Counted from the stretch's first letter, positions 1-8,281 are shown. The stretch is DNA of 11,447 nt from HB2-32-21 sp041603535 (GCA_041603535.1 JBFIEE010000073.1:1-11447), one strand, 5' to 3'. Numbers and translations are program-made. Notes: a model not told the origin generated them from the sequence alone.

Positions 1-245
1 GTCTGATGGTGTTGCGGTGGTATCGCCTGGGCAATGACTACACCGCCAATCCCTATCTCGCCAAGTTGCGGGGCGGCCTGGCAAAGCTGACGTTTGCCAG
101 GCAGGATTCCGCTTATATTGCCGTTGCGCTCGCAGTCGAAGATGATCCGAAACAGTCTCTGGTTATTCTGCGGGACTTTATTGAGGCAATGCTTCCGGCA
201 CTTGAAGTCAGTCTCGACCGTGTGGTGGGCGCAACCGGTGGGTGA
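1..245 (+). CDS. xrtA: Exosortase A, C-terminal EpsI-like domain (5' end outside window)
   Basis: This is the last 80 or so residues of a protein that begins before the window; the reading frame is open from base 3 and stops with TGA at 243-245. The visible part has the look of an EpsI-type periplasmic domain: a WYR segment, then YTANPYLAKL, then an acidic stretch and a helical end with LRDFIEAMLPALE. In XrtA-type exosortases this domain is fused behind the multi-pass membrane transpeptidase that recognises the PEP-CTERM sorting signal. The catalytic Cys, Arg and His lie upstream and cannot be seen. The assignment rests on this tail and on the neighbours: the next gene is the glycosyltransferase that normally follows xrtA. 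A separate epsI gene is the alternative. The stop overlaps the proposed GTG start of the next gene by 8 bases, suggesting translational coupling. Confidence 0.75.
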   Translation, partial: LMVLRWYRLGNDYTANPYLAKLRGGLAKLTFARQDSAYIAVALAVEDDPKQSLVILRDFIEAMLPALEVSLDRVVGATGG

Positions 246-1440
246 CGATACCGCGCGTACGCCGCCATTGGTCGCTCATGTGATATACGCCCTGGGTACG
301 GGGGGGCTTGAAAATGGCCTGGTTAATATTATCAATCGAACACCTCCAGACAGCTATCGGCACGTAATAATTTGCCTGACTCAGGCAGACGAATTTCAAA
401 ATCGCATCACCGTACCGGGTGTCGAGGTGATTGCACTGCATAAGCGGCCAGGGCACGAACTGGGGGTGTACTGGCGTTTATGGGCGGTATTGAGAAGGCT
501 GCGGCCAGCGATTATCCACACGCGGAATCTTGCGGCGTTGGAAACCCAGGTCATCGCCTGTTTATTGCCGGGTACAAAAAGGGTGCATGGCGAGCATGGT
601 CGCGATGTTTACGATCTGGAAGGGCAGAACAAAAAATACAACTTGTTGCGCAAGATGATACGGCCTCTGGTGCATTGCTACATCGCTGTCAGTAAAGATC
701 TCCAGCACTGGTTACTGGAGACGGTTGGTGCAAACCCGCATAAAGTAAAACAGATATATAACGGGGTCGATCAGGAAAAATTTTGTCCGGGTTCCGGAAA
801 CGGATTGGTTTTGGCCCCGGCAGAATTCCCTGGGGATGATTCCCTGGTGCTTGGCACCGTTGGACGGCTGGCTGAGGTTAAACACCAGTGTGCTCTGGTT
901 CAGGCGTTTGAGTTGTTATGCCAGCGTTACCCCCAATATCACAGCCGATTGCGTTTGGTGATGGTCGGGGATGGGCCTATGGAGGCAAAAATCCGTGATC
1001 AGGTATCAGCGTCTGGCCTCTCGTCGCAGGTGTGGATGACCGGCGCCAGAGACGATATTCCTGAGCTTATGCGGCTGATGGACATATTTATTTTGCCGTC
1101 TCTTGGCGAAGGTATTTCCAATACGATACTGGAAGCCATGGCAGTTGGCTTGCCAGTAATCGCCACGGATGTGGGTGGTAACCCCGAACTAATTGAGGAA
1201 GGTGTTAATGGCCGCCTGGTGCCGGTCGGTGATGCCAGCGCGCTGGCTGACGCTATTTTTGATCTGCTCGAAAGCCCGGCGTTACGGAAGTCGATGGGGG
1301 ATAAAAACCTGAAAAAAGTGGCAGCTAGTTTTTGCTGGAGTAAAACAGTGGACCAATATCTCTCTGTGTATGATCGCTTGCTCGGCCTGGCCGAGGTTCG
1401 ATCTGTTAAAGCTAAACACTCGACAGCGAAGGGTTCCTGA
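238..1440 (+). CDS. Family-4 glycosyltransferase, XrtA/PEP-CTERM system-associated (TIGR03088 type)
   Basis: A 400-residue GT-B retaining glycosyltransferase that would add a sugar from a nucleotide donor to the growing glycan at the cytoplasmic membrane face. The N-terminal half has HVIYALGTGGLENG (about residues 14-27, acceptor-side glycine loop). The C-terminal half has GRLAEVK (about 209-215), LVMVGDGP, and the EX7E donor-site motif in GEGISNTILEAM (Glu about 291 and 299) followed by GLPVIATDVGG. The frame is open from an ATG at base 94, but residues before about PPLVAHVIY do not resemble the family and lie over the exosortase tail. I therefore place the start at GTG 238, which gives the usual length of about 400 and an 8-base overlap with the upstream stop. 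No strong ribosome site precedes it, which fits coupled translation. The donor and acceptor sugars cannot be told from sequence. Confidence 0.92.
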   Translation: MGDDTARTPPLVAHVIYALGTGGLENGLVNIINRTPPDSYRHVIICLTQADEFQNRITVPGVEVIALHKRPGHELGVYWRLWAVLRRLRPAIIHTRNLAALETQVIACLLPGTKRVHGEHGRDVYDLEGQNKKYNLLRKMIRPLVHCYIAVSKDLQHWLLETVGANPHKVKQIYNGVDQEKFCPGSGNGLVLAPAEFPGDDSLVLGTVGRLAEVKHQCALVQAFELLCQRYPQYHSRLRLVMVGDGPMEAKIRDQVSASGLSSQVWMTGARDDIPELMRLMDIFILPSLGEGISNTILEAMAVGLPVIATDVGGNPELIEEGVNGRLVPVGDASALADAIFDLLESPALRKSMGDKNLKKVAASFCWSKTVDQYLSVYDRLLGLAEVRSVKAKHSTAKGS

Positions 1441-1615
1441 TGAGCGGTAGCGGCCCCGTTGGTGAAGAGCAGTTCTGGTGGCTCAAATGAGCAGTTTTAG
1501 TGGCGGAAACATTCTACCGATTACTTGTCGCGTGGGATGCAATTTGCGATCGGAAATATTTTGTTTTTTATTTGTTGTGTGCATGCGCCAAAGTAAATCA
1601 GAGGCTGCTTAGATA
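1440..1615 (+). other. Gap between glycosyltransferase and amidotransferase genes, with two tiny linked frames
   Basis: This 175-base gap is the largest in the plus-strand operon. It is filled by two short frames. The first, 16 codons, starts at ATG 1440 (TGATG overlap with the upstream stop), with GAAGGG at 1428-1433 six bases before the start, and ends at 1490. The second, 41 codons, starts at ATG 1487 (ATGA overlap) and stops with TAG at 1610-1612, three bases before the amidotransferase ATG. The 41-residue product would have four Cys and a hydrophobic middle (IFCFLFVV). The right half is AT-rich, with T-runs at about 1559-1578. A weak promoter-like TTGCGA at 1544-1549 has no good -10 partner. 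AGAGG at 1600-1604 probably serves the amidotransferase. Neither peptide is recognised and both may be chance. Confidence 0.3.
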
Positions 1616-3502
1616 ATGTGTGGCATCGCTGGAATACTTGACCTTCGTAGCGACCGGGACATTGATCGCGATTTACTGGCACGGATGAACCAGTCGCAGT
1701 TTCATCGGGGTCCCGATGAAGGCGGCCAGCATTTTGAGCCAGGACTGGGGCTTGCTCATCGACGTCTTTCGATCATCGATCTGTCGTCCGGTCAGCAGCC
1801 GATGTTTAACGGCGACAGAAGTGTCTGCGTAACGTTTAACGGTGAAATTTATAATTTCATGGCATTGCGCAAGGAGCTTGAAGCCAGCGGCTATATCTTC
1901 AAAACCCATTGTGACACCGAGGTGATTGTCCACGGCTGGAGCGCCTGGGGCGAGGCGTGTGTCGAAAAATTCAGGGGGATGTTTGCCTTTGCAGTCTGGG
2001 ATCGTCATCAGCGCAGTCTTTTTCTGGCTCGGGATCGACTAGGTATCAAGCCCCTGTTTTATTCGCTCTTGCCCGATGGCCATTTTATTTTCGGTTCTGA
2101 GCTCAAAGTGCTTAAGTGCCATCCAGGTTTACCTCAAAAAATTGAGCCCACCGCAATCGAAGATTATTTCGCCCTCGGTTACATTCCGGAACCAAAAACC
2201 ATCTATCAGGGCGTTTATAAGTTACATCCAGGTCATACGTTAACTGTCCGAGCGGGGCAGGAGTCAGCCCAGCCACGGCAGTATTGGGATATACCGTTCA
2301 GGCCCATCCAGTTCGATTCCGAGCAGGCGTTACAGGAGGAGTTGGTCGAGCGTTTACGCGAAGCGGTGGGTATCAGGATGATCGCCGAAGTGCCGCTTGG
2401 TGCTTTCCTGTCTGGTGGCGTCGATTCCAGTGCAGTTGTCGCAATGATGGCGCAACTGCAAAGTGAACCGGTGAATACCTGTTCGATCGGCTTTAACGCC
2501 ACCGGCTTTGACGAATCCATCTATGCGCAGCGGGTGGCTGATCAGTTCGGTACCCGTCATCACGTTAAAACTGTGGACGCCGATGATTTTGAACTCATCG
2601 ATAAACTGGCGGCGCTGTATGACGAACCGTTTGCCGACAGTTCAGCCCTGCCGACCTACCGTGTTTGCCAGCTCGCCAAGGAGCGGGTCACCGTCGCGTT
2701 ATCAGGTGACGGTGGCGACGAAAATTTTGCCGGCTATCGCCGATATCGCTGGCATATGAATGAAGAAAAACTTCGTTCGATCCTGCCGATGAGAATTCGA
2801 AAGCCGCTCTTTGGTGTATTGGGCGCGCTGTATCCCAAGGCCGACTGGGCGCCGCAGGTATTCCGGGCCAAAACGACTTTTCAGGCTCTGGCCCGAAACT
2901 CAGCCGACGCTTACCTGCATGGCATCTCGGTAATGTCTGCCGAGCAGCGTGGTGCCCTGTTCAGTGCATCCATGAAAACAAGTCTACAGGGCTACAGGGT
3001 TAATGAGGTGTTTGACCGGTACGCAGCGCAATCGCCCACCGATGACCCCTTGTCACTGATCCAGTATATCGACATGAAAACGTACCTGGTTGGCGATATT
3101 TTGACCAAGGTTGATCGAGCCAGTATGGCCCATGCCCTGGAGGTTCGCGTACCGATTCTCGATCATAAATTTGTTGAATGGGTGTCTGGCATACCATCAA
3201 GCCTGAAGCTAAAAGGACAGGAAGGGAAAGCTATTTTTAAGCAAGCATTAGCACCACATCTTGCCAGGGATATTTTGTACCGTGACAAAATGGGTTTTGC
3301 CGTGCCGTTAGCTAAGTGGTTTCGAGGGCCATTGAAGGCCAGGTTGCGCGCAAGCTTGCTGGATGGGGGTTTGGCCGAAACGGGAATGTTTGATAATAAC
3401 TCTCTTGAGCAACTGGTGAGTCAGCATCAGTCTGGGCAGCGTGATAACAGCGCCTCGCTCTGGTCACTCCTGATGTTTAATGAGAGCGCGAAGAATTTTT
3501 AG
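1616..3502 (+). CDS. Exosortase A system-associated amidotransferase (asparagine synthase-like, class II glutamine amidotransferase)
   Basis: A 628-residue two-domain enzyme of the glutamine-hydrolysing asparagine synthase family. The N-terminal glutaminase domain starts with Met-Cys-Gly-Ile, so Cys2 would be the nucleophile after Met removal. It also has HRGPDEGG (30-37), RLSIIDL (50-56), FNGEIYN (74-80) and ARDRLGIKPL (139-148). The C-terminal ATP-pyrophosphatase domain has the loop SGGVDSS (266-272) and SGDGGDE (363-369). All catalytic signatures look intact. The length and neighbourhood match the XrtA-associated amidotransferase 1 group (TIGR03108 type) rather than housekeeping AsnB. It probably moves glutamine-derived ammonia onto a carboxylate of an activated sugar or other precursor; the true substrate of this group is not established. 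The ATG start is fixed by the need for Cys at position 2, with AGAGG 11 bases upstream. Confidence 0.94.
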   Translation: MCGIAGILDLRSDRDIDRDLLARMNQSQFHRGPDEGGQHFEPGLGLAHRRLSIIDLSSGQQPMFNGDRSVCVTFNGEIYNFMALRKELEASGYIFKTHCDTEVIVHGWSAWGEACVEKFRGMFAFAVWDRHQRSLFLARDRLGIKPLFYSLLPDGHFIFGSELKVLKCHPGLPQKIEPTAIEDYFALGYIPEPKTIYQGVYKLHPGHTLTVRAGQESAQPRQYWDIPFRPIQFDSEQALQEELVERLREAVGIRMIAEVPLGAFLSGGVDSSAVVAMMAQLQSEPVNTCSIGFNATGFDESIYAQRVADQFGTRHHVKTVDADDFELIDKLAALYDEPFADSSALPTYRVCQLAKERVTVALSGDGGDENFAGYRRYRWHMNEEKLRSILPMRIRKPLFGVLGALYPKADWAPQVFRAKTTFQALARNSADAYLHGISVMSAEQRGALFSASMKTSLQGYRVNEVFDRYAAQSPTDDPLSLIQYIDMKTYLVGDILTKVDRASMAHALEVRVPILDHKFVEWVSGIPSSLKLKGQEGKAIFKQALAPHLARDILYRDKMGFAVPLAKWFRGPLKARLRASLLDGGLAETGMFDNNSLEQLVSQHQSGQRDNSASLWSLLMFNESAKNF

Positions 3503-3533
3503 TCCTTACTTCCTAATGTTATGGACATAGACG

Positions 3534-4439
3534 ATGTTAATGGATCCAGTGCGTATTGTTCGTGCTATCGGCACAAATCTCGTTGCACATTTGGCGCCAG
3601 AATACTATCTGAAGATTACTGCACAAACGGGTCGAGGCGATGACGAAAGTGATCCAGAACAGGCCGCCGATTATTTTTACCAATGCTTTGAAGATTATCT
3701 TCAACAACTGTCGTTGTCGATAGAACAAGCTTTCTGTTTTTTAAAAGGCAAAACGTTACTGGAATATGGGCCAGGTGACACGCCCGGCGTCGCATTATTA
3801 TTTTATGCCTTTGGTGCGGAGTCTGTGGCACTAATTGATAGATTTCCCATGCTCAAGCTTAGTGCTCACAACCAGGCAATCATAGAAGGGCTGCTCAGGA
3901 AGCTGCCCGATCCTCAGCGACAACGTGCTTTGGAGTCGTTCAACAAGCCAGGGGATATCGCTTCAGGTTTTAACGAGAACTTGATTAACTATCAAACTAA
4001 CTCGAAAGGTTTGTCTGGTCTTGATCAGAGCGTTGATATGATTTATTCGAGAGCTGTATTAGAGCATGTTGATGATCTTCAAGCCTGCTTCGCGGATATG
4101 TTTAAGGCCTTGAAGCCTGGTGGTTTGGCGCTACATCAGGTTGATCTGAAAAGTCATGGTCTACATCAACACAACCCTTTAGATTTTCTCACCTGGCCAG
4201 ATTGGTTATGGCGATTAATGTATTCGGCTAAAGGTGTGCCGAATCGCTGGCGGCTGAATAAATATCGAGAGCTGGCGGAGAAAAGCGGATTTATTACGAC
4301 AAAAATGCGATCGACAATGCTCGCCTCACACGAAGATATTGCTGTCATCAAAGCACAGTTGGCCCCACTATTTGGTGACGTTAATGATCAAGATTTAGCG
4401 TGTCTTGGGTTTTGGGTGCATCTTCACAAGCCCGCCTAA
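3534..4439 (+). CDS. Class I SAM-dependent methyltransferase
   Basis: A 301-residue protein with a Rossmann-type methyltransferase core. The SAM-binding motif I is LLEYGPGDTPG (75-85), with an acidic residue after the next strand in ALIDRF (99-104). YSRAVLEHVDD (171-181) is the usual post-motif segment, and KALKPGG (191-197) leads to HQVDLKSHG. An N-terminal helical region of about 70 residues and a Trp-rich insert near 216-230 may form the substrate site. In this locus it could methylate a sugar hydroxyl or carboxyl, but the acceptor is unknown. The gene lies 31 bases after the amidotransferase and 25 bases before the next glycosyltransferase. Two in-frame ATGs (3534 and 3540) are possible and neither has a clear ribosome site. 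Sampled lines of this gene are about 37-53% G+C against roughly 53-65% in flanking genes, which suggests later acquisition into the cluster. Confidence 0.88.
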   Translation: MLMDPVRIVRAIGTNLVAHLAPEYYLKITAQTGRGDDESDPEQAADYFYQCFEDYLQQLSLSIEQAFCFLKGKTLLEYGPGDTPGVALLFYAFGAESVALIDRFPMLKLSAHNQAIIEGLLRKLPDPQRQRALESFNKPGDIASGFNENLINYQTNSKGLSGLDQSVDMIYSRAVLEHVDDLQACFADMFKALKPGGLALHQVDLKSHGLHQHNPLDFLTWPDWLWRLMYSAKGVPNRWRLNKYRELAEKSGFITTKMRSTMLASHEDIAVIKAQLAPLFGDVNDQDLACLGFWVHLHKPA

Positions 4440-4464
4440 GCTGTACAATGCCTGGATTCTTTAA

Positions 4465-5673
4465 ATGAAAATTTTGCACATTCTCGATCACTCTATACCA
4501 CTGCACAGCGGCTACACCTTTCGTACGCGCGCTATTCTCGATCAGCAAAGAGCACTGGGGTGGCAAACTTACCACGTCACATCAGCTAAGCATAACAGTG
4601 CCACTGACGATGTAGAAGAAGTTGATGGCTTCGAATTCTTTCGCACGGCACAGAACGATGGCCTATTTCCAGGGTTACCCGTATTTAATCAATTAGCCAT
4701 AGTTCGCAGTCTTGAAAAGCGCATTGACCAGATCGTGAAGGACGTGAAGCCTGATATTCTTCATGCCCACTCTCCAGCGCTAAATGGTCTGGCAGCAATA
4801 AGAAGTGGGCGGCGGAATAATATTCCAGTTGTTTACGAATGCCGAGCGTTTTGGGAAGATGCCGCAGTTGATCATGGCACCAGCAATGAAGGCGGGGTAC
4901 GTTATCGTCTGACAAAAGCGCTGGAAACCCATGTTTTTCGTCACGCCGATGCAGTAACAACTATCTGTGAAGGGCTGCGCAAGGACATTGTCAGCAGAGG
5001 GATATCCGCGGATAAAGTTACCGTCATTCCCAATGCCGTAGACATAGAGCGGTTTACTTATGGCGTACAGGCCGATGCTGGCTTACGTGACAAGCTCGGG
5101 CTGGAAGGGCGGAAAGTATTAGGCTTTATAGGTTCCTTTTACGCTTACGAAGGTTTGCCCCTACTTCTCGAAGCCATGCCAGCAATGCTTAAGCACTGTC
5201 CTGAACTACGCCTGTTACTGGTTGGCGGTGGCCCCCAGGAGGGTTTAATTCGGCATACAGTTAAAGCGTTGGGGCTGGAGGCTGAAGTTATTTTTACTGG
5301 CCGGGTGGCCCATGATCAAGTGCAGGCCTATTACAACCAGGTCGACATTTTTGTTTACCCTCGCTTACCAATGCGCCTGACCGACCTGGTTACGCCGCTT
5401 AAACCGCTTGAGGCAATGGCTCAAGGTCGGCTAGTGGTTGCCTCTGACGTAGGGGGGCATAAGGAGTTGATTCGAGATTGGGAAAACGGTTGTCTATTTC
5501 GCGCCGGAAATGCCAGTGACCTGGCAGATACCGTTGTGCAGCTTTTGGCGAAAAAATCGAGCTGGCCGGAGCTTAAACAGGCTGGGCGAAATTTTGTCGA
5601 AATAGAACGCAACTGGCGGGTTAGCGTTGCTAACTACCAATCCGTCTATCCCGATTTGCTGACGGGTAAGTAA
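4465..5673 (+). CDS. Family-4 glycosyltransferase, exosortase A system-associated (TIGR04063 type)
   Basis: A 402-residue GT-B glycosyltransferase. It starts with the characteristic MKILHILDHSIPLHSGYTFR, then has ILHAHSPALNGLAA (98-111) and YECRAFWED (124-132) in the acceptor domain. The donor domain has FIGSFYAYEGL (221-231), LLVGGGP (251-257) and RLPMRLTDLVTPLKPLEAMA (300-319). This opening and the TPLKPLEAMA segment are what I know of the exosortase A-associated group TIGR04063. The second Glu of the EX7E motif is present (Glu316), but position 308 is Leu, so the first Glu is not in the standard place; an Asp (307) sits one position earlier. ATG 4465 gives the family start; the ribosome site upstream is poor. 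It is probably an early or middle transferase in building the repeat unit; sugar specificity is unknown. Confidence 0.92.
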   Translation: MKILHILDHSIPLHSGYTFRTRAILDQQRALGWQTYHVTSAKHNSATDDVEEVDGFEFFRTAQNDGLFPGLPVFNQLAIVRSLEKRIDQIVKDVKPDILHAHSPALNGLAAIRSGRRNNIPVVYECRAFWEDAAVDHGTSNEGGVRYRLTKALETHVFRHADAVTTICEGLRKDIVSRGISADKVTVIPNAVDIERFTYGVQADAGLRDKLGLEGRKVLGFIGSFYAYEGLPLLLEAMPAMLKHCPELRLLLVGGGPQEGLIRHTVKALGLEAEVIFTGRVAHDQVQAYYNQVDIFVYPRLPMRLTDLVTPLKPLEAMAQGRLVVASDVGGHKELIRDWENGCLFRAGNASDLADTVVQLLAKKSSWPELKQAGRNFVEIERNWRVSVANYQSVYPDLLTGK

Positions 5674-5676
5674 GAA

Positions 5677-6897
5677 ATGACTGAGCAGGCAGTCAGGTTA
5701 TTGGTCTTCTCTTCGTTGTTTCCAAGTGAGGTACAGCCTGGTGCGGGTCTGTTCATCCGTGAACGTATGTTTCGTGTCAGTCAACATATTCCAGTGGTCG
5801 TCGTGGCACCCGTGCCGTGGTTTCCTTTTCAGGCCGTGATTCGTCATTTTAAACCGGGCTATCGTTTACAGCCGTCCAAGGTTGAAGAACAACAGGGAAT
5901 AAGAGTTTATTACCCACGATTTTTAGCGCTGCCGGGCTTATTTCGTTCTTGTGATGGTTTCTCAATGGCGGTTTGCAGTCTGTATCGCTTGCTGCTGTTA
6001 AAGAAAAGCTTCGGTTTCACCCTTATTGACGCACATTTCGCCTGGCCCGATGGTTACGCTGCCACCCTGCTTGGCCGCTGGTTCAGGCTTCCGGTCACCA
6101 TCACGCTGCGCGGTTCAGAGGTGCCACAATCGCGTGACGCGACCAGGCGGAAAAAAATTCTCCAGGCTTTACATCGCGCGGTTCGGGTTTTTTCAGTATC
6201 TGCTTCCTTGAAGGAACACGTAATAAGGTTGGGTGCGAACGCAGATAAGATACAAGTTGTTGGCAATGGGGTGGATAGCGATAAATTCACGCCCGTTAGT
6301 GATGCGCGCTCAAAGTTGCCGGTAGCGATAGGAGAGCATGAGAAAATATTAATAACTGTTGGGGGTTTAGTCGAGCGGAAAGGGTTTCACCGGGTTATAG
6401 AAATAATGCCGCAGTTATTGAAGAAATACCCGAACCTTCACTACCTCATTATAGGTGGGCAGAGTGGCGAGGGTGATATGTCCGGCCAACTCCGTGCCCA
6501 GGTCGCCGAAGCAGGTTTGCAGGCAAATGTTCATTTCCTCGGCCCGCTGCCCGCTACGGAACTTAAAGTACCACTGAGTGCTGCTGACCTTTTTGTATTG
6601 CCGACGCGTAATGAAGGTTGGGCGAACGTTATTCTTGAGTCAATGGCATGTGGCACACCCGTTATCGCTTCCAATGTAGGTGGTAATAATGAGGTGATAG
6701 CTAACAGTGACTTAGGTACGATTGTCCCTTTTGGCGACGCATCAGCACTTTATACTGCGATTGATCGAGGGTTGTGTAATCAATGGAACCGTAAAAAATT
6801 GGTCGATTATGCCAGGGCTAATGCCTGGGACACACGCGTAGATATGCTGGTAAGGACTTTTAAAAATATCTCCGTGCAAGGCCAATTACCAGAATGA
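5677..6897 (+). CDS. Family-4 glycosyltransferase
   Basis: A 406-residue GT-B glycosyltransferase, the third in the operon. The N-terminal domain has the family signature FPSEVQPGAGLFIRER (15-30), followed by WFPFQAV and DAHFAWPDGYAA (118-129), then LRGSEVP (144-150). The C-terminal domain has GGLVERKGF (229-237), LIIGG (257-261) and an intact EX7E motif in NEGWANVILESMACG (Glu313 and Glu321), followed by TPVIASNVGGNNEV. The opening resembles GT4 enzymes of exopolysaccharide loci that use the FP...GxFI.E signature. The gene begins 3 bases after the previous stop and its own stop overlaps the next start (ATGA), so it is tightly co-translated with both. The donor and acceptor are not predictable from sequence. 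It is only distantly similar to the other two transferases here, so it is not a recent duplicate. Confidence 0.9.
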   Translation: MTEQAVRLLVFSSLFPSEVQPGAGLFIRERMFRVSQHIPVVVVAPVPWFPFQAVIRHFKPGYRLQPSKVEEQQGIRVYYPRFLALPGLFRSCDGFSMAVCSLYRLLLLKKSFGFTLIDAHFAWPDGYAATLLGRWFRLPVTITLRGSEVPQSRDATRRKKILQALHRAVRVFSVSASLKEHVIRLGANADKIQVVGNGVDSDKFTPVSDARSKLPVAIGEHEKILITVGGLVERKGFHRVIEIMPQLLKKYPNLHYLIIGGQSGEGDMSGQLRAQVAEAGLQANVHFLGPLPATELKVPLSAADLFVLPTRNEGWANVILESMACGTPVIASNVGGNNEVIANSDLGTIVPFGDASALYTAIDRGLCNQWNRKKLVDYARANAWDTRVDMLVRTFKNISVQGQLPE

Positions 6898-8246
6898 GCC
6901 TGTATACCAAGTTAGCGTCTACCGTACTTTTTCCATTACACGAGCGTGTAAAAAAGCACAATAGTGTCAACCTGCGCCGGCAGATGGAAAAGTCCCAATG
7001 GTTACATCCCGAGCAATTGACAGAGTTACAACTGGTACGGCTCAGGGCATTTTTAACCGACGTAGGTTGTCACGTCCCGTATTATCGCGAGAAATTTAAT
7101 CAGCTTGATTTCGCGCCTTCGGCGCTGCAATCCTTAAAGGACTTACAGCGTTTACCGTTAACGAGCAAGGCCGAAATACGCCAATATACCCGCCAATTAA
7201 CCTCGGATAAGGCCAACGATTTGGCGCGATTCAATACCGGTGGATCCAGTGGAGAGCCGCTGATTTTCTATATTGGAAAAGAACGCATCAGTCACGATGT
7301 CGCGGCAAAATGGCGTGCCACCCGATGGTGGGGCGTGGATATTGGTGACCCAGAAATCGTTGTCTGGGGGTCACCCATAGAGTTGGGTGCCCAGGACAGG
7401 GTTCGAAAAATACGTGACAAACTGATGCGCACTCAGTTATTGGCCGCATTTGAAATGTCACGAGCGAACCTTGATCGTTTTGTAGCAACCATACAGCGAG
7501 TGCGACCTCATATGTTGTTTGGCTACCCCTCCTCACTATCACTTATTGCTACCCATGCGGAGAAGTTTGCACAAGTGATGGATGACCTGGGTATCAAAGT
7601 AGTATTTGTTACGTCAGAACGTCTGTATGAGTATCAGCGCGAAAACATAGCAAAGGTGTTTGGCTGTCCTGTGGCGAATGGTTACGGTGGTCGTGATGCA
7701 GGGTTTATAGCCCACCAATGCCCCGAGGGTGGTATGCATATTACTGCCGAGGACATAATTGTCGAAATTGTCGATAGTCGTGGTAGGGTGGTGCCTGCAG
7801 GACAACTCGGCGAAATTGTTACCACGCATATAGCTACCGCAGACTTCCCCTTTATTCGTTATCGAACGGGAGATGTTGGCGCGCTTAGCGAGCAGGTTTG
7901 CCCCTGTGGCCGTGGACTGCCCCTGTTGCAGGAAATTCAGGGGCGCACTACTGACTTTGTGGTGGCAACAGATGGCACCGTATTACATGGTTTAGCGTTG
8001 ATCTATGTGCTGCGAGACATGGAAGGAGTCGATAGTTTCAAGATAATTCAGCAAAGTCTTGATAGAACAGATGTTCATATTGTACCCAACAGCGCCTACC
8101 GAGAGAGCGATACTAGCGCCATCCATCAAGAGTTTTGCAAGCGCCTGGGCGCGAATGTCAGTGTTAACGTGGAGTTGGTCGACGCGATTGACAGAGAAAA
8201 ATCGGGTAAATTTCGCTACGTGATTAGCCACGTGCCCCTTCCCTGA
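6894..8246 (+). CDS. PaaK/CapK-like adenylate-forming enzyme
   Basis: A 450-residue member of the phenylacetate-CoA ligase-like branch of adenylate-forming enzymes. These enzymes activate a carboxylate with ATP to an acyl-adenylate and often pass it to CoA. The phosphate-binding loop is NTGGSSGEP (114-122), the adenine-side segment is GYGGRDAG (263-270), and the hinge-region signature is YRTGD (323-327). A Cys cluster CPCGR (336-340), with Cys276 upstream, matches the metal-binding Cys set often seen in this branch. The C-terminal Lys within KSGKF (436-440) is placed like the catalytic Lys. The opening MSLYTKLASTVLFPLHERVK is typical of members found in capsule and exopolysaccharide loci. The start overlaps the previous stop by 4 bases, with AAGG at 6878-6881. 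No acyltransferase partner follows in this window, so the acid being activated is unknown; it could be used to acylate the glycan or a lipid carrier. Confidence 0.9.
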   Translation: MSLYTKLASTVLFPLHERVKKHNSVNLRRQMEKSQWLHPEQLTELQLVRLRAFLTDVGCHVPYYREKFNQLDFAPSALQSLKDLQRLPLTSKAEIRQYTRQLTSDKANDLARFNTGGSSGEPLIFYIGKERISHDVAAKWRATRWWGVDIGDPEIVVWGSPIELGAQDRVRKIRDKLMRTQLLAAFEMSRANLDRFVATIQRVRPHMLFGYPSSLSLIATHAEKFAQVMDDLGIKVVFVTSERLYEYQRENIAKVFGCPVANGYGGRDAGFIAHQCPEGGMHITAEDIIVEIVDSRGRVVPAGQLGEIVTTHIATADFPFIRYRTGDVGALSEQVCPCGRGLPLLQEIQGRTTDFVVATDGTVLHGLALIYVLRDMEGVDSFKIIQQSLDRTDVHIVPNSAYRESDTSAIHQEFCKRLGANVSVNVELVDAIDREKSGKFRYVISHVPLP

Positions 8247-8264
8247 CATGAGTCTTAGTGCTGA

Positions 8265-8281
8265 AGAGTTGTCACAACTTT
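8265..8281. terminator. Possible hairpin between convergent genes
   Basis: In the 65-base gap between the convergent adenylate-forming and ligase-like genes, AGAGTTG pairs with CAACTTT around a TCA loop (seven pairs, one of them G-T). It sits where a bidirectional terminator would be expected. The stem is weak and there is no clean T-run after it on either strand, so intrinsic termination is uncertain. Confidence 0.25.

Noticed and set aside
94..237. Upstream extension of the first glycosyltransferase to ATG 94
   Set aside because: These residues overlap the exosortase tail, do not look like the family's N-terminus, and would make the protein about 48 residues too long.
1544..1574. Possible sigma-70 promoter before the amidotransferase gene
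   Set aside because: TTGCGA has only a poor TATTTG partner at 19 bases spacing. AT-rich T-runs make such matches likely by chance.
3521..3640. Alternative ATG at 3521 before the methyltransferase
   Set aside because: It is in a different frame from the methyltransferase and reaches a stop after about 40 codons.
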